A stretch of DNA of 64,000 nucleotides from Metaphire vulgaris (lineage: Eukaryota > Annelida > Clitellata > Crassiclitellata > Megascolecidae): NCBI GenBank assembly GCA_018105865.1, contig CM030833.1, positions 9,050,881 through 9,114,880 of the forward strand, read 5' to 3'. A program made the translations under genes and the position numbers. The stretch's first letter is position 1. The number at the start of each line of letters is the position of its first letter. Below the pieces are notes generated by a model that was given only the letters and a program-made list of their open reading frames with translations, did no database searches and was not told where the DNA came from. Below are positions 10,730 through 20,110 of the stretch, in pieces.

Positions 10730-12366
10730 CGACTATTTATGAAGCGCCGTAACATGGCCATCGGCTAAAACCAAAAGCGCTGTACAATCAACACACAGCT
10801 AATAACTGTACGATCTGGTGAACAAGTACGTTTTTAGTTCTTTGGCGAAAGTTTCAGGGGAAGTAGTCCCGGCCAGCGAATCAGGGAGTGCATTCCACAG
10901 AAGTGGGTTGCCGTGAGTCATGGAGCGCTCGCCAAACTTCCGAGTCCTGGCCGGAGGAGGAACGTAAAGCCGAATGCGACTGCTGGATCTCAGCTGGAGA
11001 CGGCACCCGGTCGTTGTTTGTTTCCGTACCAGGCGTGACAAGTAATTGGGGCAGGCAGGGTCCCGGCGCGGAAAGTCAGCCAACACCGCTTTGTTAGACT
11101 ATGCGCTCCGGGACCCGAGCCAATGGAGCCTGTCCCTTTTAGCACAGGTGTCACATGGTCGTGCCACCTCAAGCCGAAAATAATCCATTCGCAGAGGGCA
11201 TTGATGACCGCCTGAGTCTGCTAAGCTGGTTCCCAGGAAGTCCGAGAAGGACACTGTTACAGTAATCCAGTCTCGAAAGTACGAGAGCGGGACGAGATGG
11301 ATGGCGGCGGTGTTGTTATGTCCATTCCGCCACCGGAAAGCATGTAACGGCGAACTTCCTAATTCGCCGGAATTGGAAGAAGCAAGAGCGGTCACGACGC
11401 TGAGATGCCCGGCGAGGGTCAGAGAGGAGTTGATGAGCACCCCTAGGAGGCGGAGCTCGTTGGACGGAGCAACTTCTTTACCACCTATCTCGAATGGTGT
11501 TGAGTCGATAAGGTGTCCCCTCCTCGGGTGCTCAGCCACAGGAGCTCCGTCTTGCCCGGTTGAGGGCAAGACGGTTCGATGCCATCCATTCCGCCACCTC
11601 GAGCACACAGTCCTGGACCCGAGTTCGTAGCTCGCAGGTCTCGCCTTTTTAGAAAAGGGCAAGCAGCATATACCTGCACATCGTTCCGGCATACGCATGG
11701 GAGGACAGGCCGATGAGATGAATCAATGACACGCCCGACATCGCCACGTAGGGACGAAATGTTAGCCATGATAACATCGGCCCCAGGACAGACCCCCTGT
11801 GGCACGCCGCAATGGACGGGACGAGGGGACGACAGAGAGCCGTCCCCAGAGTAAATTTGAACAAATGTTAGCCGTGACCTAAAAATCAAATAAGTTCTAT
11901 AGACTGTCTGTGATCTGTCCCTGAGATAGTCTTGTAACCAGGCCAGCACCGGGCCTCCGATCCCATATGAAAGCTCGAGCCGAAAACTCGAATTAGGATA
12001 TGATGGTCGACGGTGTCGGCGGCCGCAGAGAGGTCAAGGACAGCGAGCAGCGCAAGGTTTCCGCTGGCCACGGCTTTGTACGACAATATCGCCGAAGATC
12101 CTAAGGAGGGCCGTCTCGTGGAGTGGCCAATCCTATACGCTTTGACTGGTTACATGGCATGAGGCCATTCTGAGTCAGGTATGCAACCAGCTGCCTGTTT
12201 GCCAGCTTCTCGAGGACCTTGGACAGAAATGGCAGGTTAGCCACCGGTCCAGTTAAAGTTATTCTGAATTATTTGCGCCGGTCAGGTCCAGACCCGGGCG
12301 CTTGAGATGTGGGCGCGTGATTGCATGCTTCCACGGCCTCGGGAAATCGGCACTCCTTACGGAACT
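10701..12366 (-). pseudogene. CR1/L2-type LINE, 5'-truncated, inserted in the satellite
   Basis: The minus-strand 3' tail is an ATT microsatellite (10701-10729), preceded by CAGCGCTTTTGG and GGCGCTTCATAAATAG, typical of L2-like LINEs. Coding from about 12340 down to 10799 includes LALLAVLDLSAAADTVDHHI, RDRSQTVYRTYLIF, PRPVHCGVPQG and finally SMTHGNPLLWNALPDSL and TFAKELKTYLF. The reverse transcriptase frame is broken several times. The polymerase YxDD box is not readable in one frame. The 5' end abuts satellite sequence at about 12366. Confidence 0.85.
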
Positions 12367-12558
12367 TTTATGCAACTTTTTAAAATTCTGCCTATATCTA
12401 GAGGGCTAGCACTCAGTGTAGATATAGGCAGATATTAAAATATATTAGAAATATTTAATTGTATGACGAAGTGATATTTAGGCTATTGGACATCTCTATG
12501 GAGCGAATGTGCGTATATCTGAATAATCCGCTGCTAGCTTTATAGACGTCCATAGAAG

Positions 12559-13184
12559 TGCATAACTATTTATTGGATGCAGGATGTTGTGCCTTACCCA
12601 GAATGGTTGGCAACCTGGCCTCCCACATTTGACTTGCCCGGGGCCTCCCACTTTGTAAGACCGGCACTGGTGAAGGCATTAGCCATATAAAATCAACATC
12701 ATTTATTCTTTTAAACTATTAACCTATTGACTAACTGTTCACACTGATTAAAACTCAAATGGGTTATATAATCTGCTTTGTACAGATAACTCAATAAATA
12801 CATTATTAATGAGAATAATAAACTATTAGTAAATTACATTCTAATCAGCTACTTATTTGTCTGTTTACTTAGACCATTTGTGCCCCCACTGGACACAGAT
12901 GTTGCAATTTATTGAATAAAATCTACACCATTGAATATTCTAAGACTTCTAAGTTGACCATACATGATTCTAAATTTTTTCTTGTAGTTGTAGAAAATGA
13001 AATTTTTTCAGTGAACCACCTGGATTGAATAAGAACCCATGATTTTAGCTATTGGGCTTATCCATTAATTACGTCAACAAAATGGGGAGAGGTTTGAAAA
13101 GTTTTACACTTGTTGTTTAGAAAAAGGAAAAGGATTCAAGCTTGAACCTGAAGACTTGAGAAAAAAATCCGTAAGCTTAAATCC
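12559..13184. other. No recognised gene; AT-rich
   Basis: Immediately right of the Mutator-like element the sequence continues the dispersed repeat also seen at 41880-41995 for about 20 bases. Beyond that I recognise nothing except an internal near-duplication (AAGACTTGAG) at 13140-13235. Confidence 0.4.
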
Positions 13185-13400
13185 TTCCTTTTTAGAAAAA
13201 GGAAAAAAGCTTAGCCCTGAAGACTTGAGGAGATAATGCAGGGATTATGGGAAATGAAGTCTGCGGACTGCGGAGGGAAGCTGGGATACAGTTCCCAAGT
13301 TCAGGTGCAGCGTATGAGAAGGCACGGTTGCAAATTTTCAAAAATGACTGATTCAGCGGGCGTGACAGAGTGAGATGAGATGATGATAGCACCAGTTACA
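13185..13400 (-). pseudogene. CR1/L2-type LINE C-terminal fragment
   Basis: The minus strand reads LSRPLNQSFLKICNRAFSYA followed by APELGNCIPASLRSP and FRAKLFSFF, matching the end of L2-like reverse transcriptases (usual form: AAPxLWNxIPxxLR then FRxxLKTxLF). No catalytic part is present. Confidence 0.7.
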
Positions 13401-14330
13401 ATAATCAAAAGACATACCTACTAATTATAACTCAATCCTCAGTATAGTACTTATGAACAAATGTTAGCCGTGATATTAAATTTCTAAAAATCAAATAAGT
13501 TCTATAGCGCTATAGTTGACTATATAAGTGATCGTTAGCCATAAGACACTTTATCAGCGATAGCAATGCGTCAAATGTACCTAAGGTTATATCAATAGGA
13601 AATTTGGTAGACCTGGACTCCTGGAGCAAACCAACTCGCCAGAAAGTAAATATCATAGATTTATTATAATACACTACAGTCTACATGCCGTCTATCTATG
13701 GCAAAGTCAGACCAAACATAGATTTATTATAAATTTATAATACATATATAATGACAATCAATACGTCTGAGACAGAGTCAGACTAAGAAACACAGAGACT
13801 GAGACAGATCGAATCAGCCGAAGAAATATCTGTGTCCAGTATGAACTTCAGGGAGCCGACGACCGACTTCGACACCCACCGCCCGAAGACACTAATTATC
13901 TAAGCAGACCCTTCAGAACTGACTAGAGGCAGAATAGCCATAAAACCCTATAGAGACTTTTGCGATAGAAAACTCCAAGCGAACTTTAAATATAGAAAGC
14001 ACTGACATTGTAGGCTCGCAGTTTTCTGTGGACTTTTTAGAATCTAGGTTTTCACTCTGTTAGACTTTAGCTTCAAAAAATTAAAAAGAGAAGATGTCAC
14101 GTGATGGCATTCTAAGTAGACAAGCTCCGCCTCCCATCCAATAGACGAACACTAACTAGCAGAGGCGGTTCTAGGAATTTTAATTTGGGTAGTCCAGTCA
14201 AAGGCCATGAAAATTTTGGGTAGGCCAAGCTTGTACCGTGTCGTGGTATCAAAGTTCATAAGGTTAATCCCGCCCGAAATTCTGTGGTTATAAAATACAA
14301 TAGCGCAGCATAATAGGGATGAGCTAGGTG

Positions 14331-14335
<5 letters not shown>

Positions 14336-14426
<91 letters not shown>
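14336..14426. repeat. AT microsatellite
   Basis: About 90 bases of pure AT dinucleotide inside hAT 3. Confidence 0.95.
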
Positions 14427-14429
<3 letters not shown>

Positions 14430-14579
14430 GCCAATGACCAGGGTGACCTAACCAAAAAAGTAAAATTTTGAGAAAACGGATTTGAAGTTTGTTTGAAGTT
14501 TGGAATGAACCTGTAAAATCACCAAGTTGTAATTTATTAGCTTTGACCTAATATAAGTGGAATATTATCAAGTGCATAT

Positions 14580-15352
14580 TGTGATGGTGTGGCGATGATG
14601 GTGAAATTAGTGGTGAATGTTGAATTAGCGCTAGATAAAGTAAACATATGTGACCTAGTTTGACTAATTGGTTGCTATGGTAATTAAGGTGCAGCAGACG
14701 ACCGGTGGTGCGATTGGCTGAGACGGGCGTTTCCTGATCCAATAGGACGTAACGTTTCGAGGACACTGGAGTGCGTAGACCAATCGGATGGAAGGCGCGT
14801 TCGAATCTGCCGAGCTGTGATGAAGAGTCAAGGTCGTTCGCAAGAAGGAAGAAGAGATGGCGACTGGAGCCGAAGAGCTGGTCGAACGTCGATCGTCGCA
14901 TTGATTTTAAATATATTTAAAGGCGTATTTCGATTAAATCAAACGATCTAACGTATCTGTACTTAGTCGTCAATTGAGCGTTGCGTTTGTAGAGGAGCTC
15001 AGGAACTTGTTTGATAGTTTTATGTGGTGTTTTAAGATCTGTCTATCGACAGTCTAATTGTTTATAGTAGTAACTGGTTGTTAACGGAGAACTATCATAC
15101 GACCATAGAGATAGAGTATTGAACTTAGTCAAAGACTCTGAATTATTATTATATTTGATGAGCGCTAGTATTGTAGATTTTAGTATTTTAGTTAAGAATA
15201 AATATGTATTTTGAGAAGAAAGTAGAGTTGTGAGTGAATGTTGATTGGCCCGGCCTGGAAGTAGGTTATTGAAAATAACTAATTAGTACCCCTAGAGTAG
15301 ATACGACGAGCATTTGCTGACATAGAACAGGGGGCCATCACAATCCATCACA
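14580..15352 (+). mobile_element. Solo LTR (TGTGATGG...CCATCACA)
   Basis: A 773-bp segment starts TGTGATGGTGTGG and ends CCATCACA (a second CCATCACA ends at 15342). It is flanked by ATAT (14576-14579 and 15353-15356), a plausible 4-bp duplication. An AAATATATTTAAA box and an AATAAATATG signal fit promoter and polyadenylation sites. No internal retroviral-type coding adjoins it, so it is read as a recombination-derived solo LTR inside hAT 3. Confidence 0.65.
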
Positions 15353-15831
15353 ATATAAACATGCAAAAATGAGTGCTTGCAAACTATGTGCATTGCAATG
15401 TTCAAGGGTTCAAGGTCAGGAGAAGGTCAACTTGACAAAGAGCATGTTAGGCTGAGACTCCGACAAAACATTTGCCATGCTGCCAGTTGCATCAGTGTAC
15501 TGTACTTTTGTGTTGTCCACTGTGCAAGAGCATCAGAATGCATACGCGCTTACGAAATGTTTCGATAGTTTGCTGTCAATATGTTTCCAACCACGCAACC
15601 TAGTCTCCGTGAAAGCAGATTCATCATTCCTGGTATCCTGCTCGTGGACAAAAATGACGGCACACAAAACAAACTATGGCATTGCTTGCAAATGAACAGT
15701 CCAAGAAATGATAGGGGCCTACCTGTCATGCAATGAAGAGTTAAATGCTCGTGAAACGCTGACCAGATTTTGATTTTGGAAAGACCTGCAGTTTAGATTG
15801 CACAGGTTGATCTTTATAATCCTTGCTGATA

Positions 15832-16038
15832 TCAGCCACAGTAGTATGACAACTTACGCAGACCACCTGAGTCAACTGGTGCTACTTGTGAAATTGATTG
15901 GCCTACATCCGTTGAGTGATGTTGAACGTCTTGAGATTCAACAGTTGTCTTTGTAGGTCCAGTTGAATCGTCAGTCACCATGTCTTCTACTTCTTCGTTG
16001 CCACTAACTGGAGCGCGTTTAACCAGAAATTTATCCAT
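15832..16038 (-). CDS. hAT transposase first exon (partial)
   Basis: The frame begins MDKFLVKRAPVSGNEEVEDM and continues through an acidic and Ser/Thr-rich stretch with no structured domain. An MDKFL-type start followed by a low-complexity leader is common in TTF/ZMYM-like hAT transposases. The sequence GTCTGC|GTAAGTTG near the end of the frame is a good splice donor. Downstream exons with zinc finger, catalytic or dimerisation domains were not found within hAT 3, so the gene is incomplete. Function is inferred from position inside the element as well as from the start motif. Confidence 0.45.
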   Translation of the reverse strand: MDKFLVKRAPVSGNEEVEDMVTDDSTGPTKTTVESQDVQHHSTDVGQSISQVAPVDSGGLRKLSYYCG

Positions 16039-17019
16039 CTCTAATTATAATAATATTATAGAGTGCTATAGTAATTTGTATGATAGGCCTAGACTGTCTC
16101 TTATATGAGCTGCAATCTTAAACGGACTGAACTTAGCTCAGCGTCACCGTCTTACACGATAGTTACTGCGACTTCTCCATCTCTGTTCTGTTAACCAGAA
16201 CATACATTAGATTACACCAGATGTCCGACGCCGTTGAGAATTGATTATCAAAACAGTCATGTCATCCATGTAATCAACTGTCAGATAAGGCCATTCATTA
16301 GAGGGAACATAATGAGGGACAGCAAGAGAAACTACTCCCATGGCGAAAACGCCTAAAAGTAGCCCCTAAACTCTACAACACTCGCCTAGAAGTCTGGTAA
16401 TTCTGTGGGGATGAGGAGGGGGAGGGTAAGTACTACCAATGACAGTACATCTAACAAATTAGACACTGAGGAGGGTGGGAAGAAAATGTGTGCGGAGACC
16501 GTTGAACGACCATTGATCAGTCGGTGGTGGTTGATCAATTAGATAAATCTTCTTGAGACTTGACATCTGGAAACCGAATGGAAAAGAAGGTATCTGATGA
16601 GTGGCTGGGGATTCAAATTGGCCTTACACTACACTCGACAGCCTCGTAACGTAGGCCATACGCACTAATGACCCAGCCGCACAACGCATTTTGGAGGAGG
16701 CCAGCTATACTGTAGGTAGGCCACATATTTTTTCGGGTAGGCCAGCCACAGTGTAGGCCATGTAATTTTTTGGGTAGGCCAGACAAAGTTTTGGGTAGGC
16801 CATGGCCTACTAGGCCTAGAACCGCCTCTGCTAACTAGGACGCTGAACTGTAGTATAGCTGAAGGCAGACACTCGTCCGTACGTCGATAGATAAAGACAA
16901 CCATTGCTTGTACATTGCTAGAATACATATCTACTTATATAATATATTCAGACGTGTTGTCTTAGTATAATATAAGGCACCACGCCACAAATATAAGGCA
17001 CCACGCCACAAACAGTGTA

Positions 17020-17135
17020 TCCTACAACGATCAATGTTCTGGATAACTACGAACAAAGAGAGCAGTTTTAAGTTCTCGTTTGAATGCTTCTATTGTCTTT
17101 GCCATAGTTGTTGATGGTGGCAGGCCAGTGTTTTA
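17020..17135 (-). pseudogene. CR1/L2-type LINE C-terminal scrap
   Basis: The minus strand reads AKTIEAFKRELKTALFVRSY before a stop, matching the FKRxLKTxLF ending of L2-like LINEs. The LTR ending at 17009 is inserted just downstream of its stop. Confidence 0.6.
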
Positions 17136-17307
17136 TACAGGCCTGTTAGGAGGGGAGATTCCCCCCCCGCCCCCCGCCCCAAAAAAAACTCAAAATCCCT
17201 CCCCCCTCAAAAAAAATCCCAGCACTTACACAAATTTTGCATTGAACTGTCTTTTTACCCTCCAACCAAGTCGATTCCCCCCGAAAGCCTTAATCCCCCC
17301 TTAAAAA
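17136..17307. other. C-rich low-complexity sequence
   Basis: Runs of C and A (17161-17215) with no coding signal. It resembles the start of an old MITE, but the ends could not be paired. Confidence 0.4.
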
Positions 17308-18290
17308 CAGAGGCGGATTTACCACGGTACCGGGTGGTGCATCGGTACCGGTGTAGCATATTATAATGACTCCCATGTAATAATAACTCCCCCTCTCATT
17401 ATTATATGTATAATAAAGACTCCCCCTCATTGCTATATATATAATAATAACTCTCTCTATATTATAATAACTCCCAGAAAAAGTAGGCCTAAAAATTGAA
17501 AAATAACCCCAATTTATAAAATTGTCTCTAAAATGGTTATATCAAATTATAGACCCATTTCCAATCTCCCAGTTTTCCTAAAATTCCTGAAAGGGCAATG
17601 CTTACCAGAATGTTAAACTACTTAGATGCATTTAATATGCTATCCACTGATCAATATGGTTTCAGTCCTATTTCTCCACTTAAATGCCAATAATGAATTT
17701 AATTGATACCAAAGCAACAAATTTTTACTCCCACAAGCACACTATTGGAACAATCCTCAATACAAAAAAAGCTTTTGGTGCTCTAGGCCATGGTATCTCA
17801 GCTGGCTTCTGAAAAACTAAGGGAGTTATTATAATATAGAGAGTTATTATTATATATATAATAATGATGGGGGGAGTCATTATTATATATATAATAATGA
17901 GGGGGAGTTATTATTATATGGGAGTCATTATAATATACTATACCGGTGCAACCGCCGGTCACTCGGTCAGAGTCCAGCCATTATGAGCCATACCATTAAT
18001 TGAGGTCAGCTAAACCGGGGTATATGAGATATAGGCTTTCTTAACATAGTCTCATGGAGCATGCATTAAATTGCATTTCAATACTAAATTATTACTAATC
18101 CATGTCCAAACACTACTAACGTCTAACGATACAACATTCATGTATATCTCCGAAAATAAATTACTTTAAAGAAACTAATAATTAAAAGTCTTAAAAAATT
18201 ATTATTAGAAAAGGGAGGCCCTTAAATTTGTATTTTGAAGGGAGGCCCTGTACCGATGCACCACCCGGTACCGTGGTAAATCTGCCTCTG
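17308..18290. mobile_element. Foldback MITE that holds a LINE fragment
   Basis: Terminal inverted repeats of at least 40 bp start CAGAGGCGGATTTACC and include GGTACCGGGTGGTGCATCGG. The next inner zone of each arm is an ATTATTATATATA/GACTCCC minisatellite in inverted orientation (17350-17480 and 17825-17945). The hAT-like CAGAGGCGG end is clear, but no target duplication was found. The centre is a LINE reverse-transcriptase piece. Confidence 0.7.
17535..17830 (+). pseudogene. CR1/Jockey-type LINE RT fragment inside the foldback
   Basis: The plus strand reads YRPISNLPVFLKFL, then MLNYLDAFNMLSTDQYGF, the early reverse-transcriptase motifs of CR1/Jockey LINEs, followed by degenerate sequence. 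It is bounded on both sides by the foldback arms, so it was either captured by, or inserted into, that element. Confidence 0.75.
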
Positions 18291-18649
18291 CCTGGCCACC
18301 GCTTTAGTCTCGGAAATTAAAGCGATTTCTATACATGTTTGTGGTCACTGGATTCAACTTTGTATTACGCCTCTTCACTCTCGGTTACGTACTAGTCTTT
18401 CGCTCCCTTAAAGACAGACGGCGATGTCTATCCTCCGTTGCAGCTTCTTAGCACGCTTTGTTTCTTTTGCTCTCACTCCTAGTCGAGCAGCGGCGTTGAT
18501 GTTTTTTCAGCGGTTTCACTCTCGCCAATGTCCACCGTGCCTAACTGGACGGCGGTCCCGTATCTTCTTTCAGCTATCACAAGCTGTTTCCCGTTCGCTT
18601 ATAGACAGTCGGGTGTATGTCTCCCTCGCAGAAGCTTCACCACTCACCG
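18291..18649 (+). mobile_element. Repeat family A, partial copy 3
   Basis: CTGGCCACCGCTTTAGTCTC through GGTGTATGTCTCCCTCG matches, with divergence, 20385-20730 and 46395-46745 of the two full family-A copies. Both ends of the family are missing here. Confidence 0.75.
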
Positions 18650-18657
18650 GTGTCTAC

Positions 18658-19849
18658 CATAGATGTAGTCCTCAAGACCGCGACTCTCGAGACCGATCGA
18701 GTCCGATTTGTGTGGTCTTGGTCCTCTCTTGGACTCGACAGCTAAGGCCTTGGTCTTGGTCTCGGTAATGGTAGTCTTGGTCTTAGTCTTGATGAATTGG
18801 TCTCGAAAATTTGTCGAGACCACAATAGATTATAAGAAATATCGGAGATCGGATTGTACAAATTTCATTTAGGGTTTAATGTTAGCCAGCAGCCATCATC
18901 CGGAAGAGCAGCATATCACGCACCTGCTTCTCAGAATCTCATCGTGAAGGGCAGCCTGCCTTTGGAATTGTAGAAACTGATTGGATCAGATAATTCATGG
19001 CTGAAATTCAACCCAAATATGCACTGTCATCAAGGTCACTTCTTAGAAGTTGCTTCCAAAGCTAAGGAAAGGCATTGAAGAATGAGTGGCAGCTCACGTT
19101 GCAAAGGCAAGCAGCATGTCACTCACCAAGGACGTATGGACCGACAGGCGCATGCACTCATACGCGGCCATAACTGGTCACACATCACTGACTTTGAGTT
19201 GCTGCTGGTGGATATATTGCAACAACCAATTGCAGAAGTGACAGATTTGACACAAGGCGACGAGTACGTCACCATAACTTGTGTTGTTCCTCCTGTTGTT
19301 GCACTTCTCAAGTGCATGGCTGAACTGAGCGGTCGTGCGCGTCACCATGGGACCTCGATAACAGCACTTGTTGCAACAATCCACAAGCGTTTCAGTGGAC
19401 TTCTTCAGACACTGCAGATCCAGCCCGCGTAAACTGTCAAATACGAGCCATTTGAACAGTTGATCTATCCAGCTGCTGCTTTCTTGGATCCAGCGTACGG
19501 TTTTATCTGGCTGGATTCGGATTATCCCGGTTCCGCATCAGTCAAAGCCAATGTTAAAGATTTTATTATGGATGACATAGTTTATGAAGCAGAAAATCTG
19601 CCCATCCCAAAAACTCCGGAGAAACCTGCCCAGACTGGTGATACAGAAGAGTTGAGCACGCCATCTACAAGTATGTGTACAGTAATTGAGTAAGTTTTTT
19701 GCATTATGTCAATATGTGGCCTTGGGCTTAGGCTCGATGCTAGTGGTCTTGGTATCGGTCTTGGTCTCCATGGTAGTGGTCTTGGTCTTAATGGTAGTGG
19801 TCTTGGTCTTGTCTTGGTCTCGGAACTGCTGGTCTTCACTAGATCTCTG
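18658..19849 (+). mobile_element. hAT element 4, 1.2 kb, internally deleted
   Basis: The ends pair as CATAGATGTAGTCCTC and CAGAGATCTAGTGAAG (read inward), with target copies GTGTCTAC (18650-18657) and TTGTCTAC (19850-19857). GGTCTTGGTCTCG-type subterminal arrays lie at about 18660-18830 and 19735-19830, as in hAT 1. Between them is a decayed transposase. Confidence 0.7.
18945..19690 (+). pseudogene. hAT transposase fragment (ZBED-like), with deletion and frameshift
   Basis: At about 19115-19185 one frame reads LTKDVWTDRRMHSYAAITGH, a conserved catalytic-region motif of ZBED-like hAT transposases. It then shifts into DFELLLVDILQQPIAEVTDL, GDEYVTITCVVPPVVALLK and ALVATIHKRFSGLL, the alpha-helical insertion region, with an apparent deletion between. 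Further on come YPAAAFLDPAYGFIWLDSDY and VKDFIMDDIVYEAE. The C-terminal dimerisation domain is not seen. The gene is clearly dead. Confidence 0.75.
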
Positions 19850-19859
19850 TTGTCTACCG

Positions 19860-20105
19860 TGCTTGAATGATGACAATGGATTGGCAACAGGAATCAGAGC
19901 AGGTTTCGGCACAAGATCATGAATTCGTCGAGTATTAATGATTTGGAAATGAGCAGCTCTGCTGACCTTATTTATGTGATCATTAACAGACAGTTTTTTG
20001 TCAAATATTACACCTAAGTTGCGGACAGACTGACTTTGACTAAATTTAATGTTGCAAATTTATAGGATGTGTGTCTTCAAATTTACTTAAATTAAAAGAC
20101 GTAGG
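19860..20105 (-). pseudogene. CR1/Jockey-type LINE RT fragment
   Basis: The minus strand reads QSQSVRNLGVIFDKKLSVND followed by HINKVSRAAHFQI. The VRNLGVIFD motif, then an HI..V.R..F block, marks the region just after the catalytic core of CR1/Jockey reverse transcriptases. It borders family A directly. Confidence 0.7.
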
Positions 20106-20110
20106 CCTAC

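Larger units (their letters stand above)
9410..12549. mobile_element. Mutator-like element carrying a 170-bp satellite
   Basis: Terminal inverted repeats of roughly 155 bp begin ACGTCTATAAAGCTAGCAGC on both ends. A perfect 9-bp duplication CCATAGAAG lies at 9401-9409 and 12550-12558, the size expected for Mutator-like elements. The related sequence at 41930-41990 shows the uninterrupted site (TATAGAAGTGCATAAC). No transposase is visible. The interior consists of seven satellite units (9521-10700) and an inserted minus-strand LINE (10701-12366). Confidence 0.85.
14160..16830 (-). mobile_element. hAT element 3, 2.7 kb
   Basis: Inverted ends CAGAGGCGGTTCTAGG are flanked by an exact 8-bp duplication CTAACTAG (14152-14159 and 16831-16838) within an LTR. 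Subterminal GGGTAGGCCA units occur at both ends. A first transposase exon survives at 15832-16038 on the minus strand; the rest is gone. It carries a TA microsatellite and a solo LTR (14580-15352). Confidence 0.85.
13614..17009 (-). mobile_element. LTR (TGTGGCGTGG family), split by hAT 3
   Basis: The reverse complement starts TGTGGCGTGGTGCCTTATAT (duplicated once, 16975-17009) and matches the LTR at 51652-52545 across 16839-17009 and 13785-14158. It includes the CACGTGACATCTTCTC block, and an AATAAA-type signal lies in the part nearest 13650-13750. No gag or pol is attached. The lower boundary is approximate. The hAT at 14160-16830 interrupts it with an exact 8-bp duplication. Confidence 0.6.

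Noticed and set aside
11301..11630. Plus-strand 109-codon frame
   Set aside because: It is antisense to a recognisable LINE reverse transcriptase.
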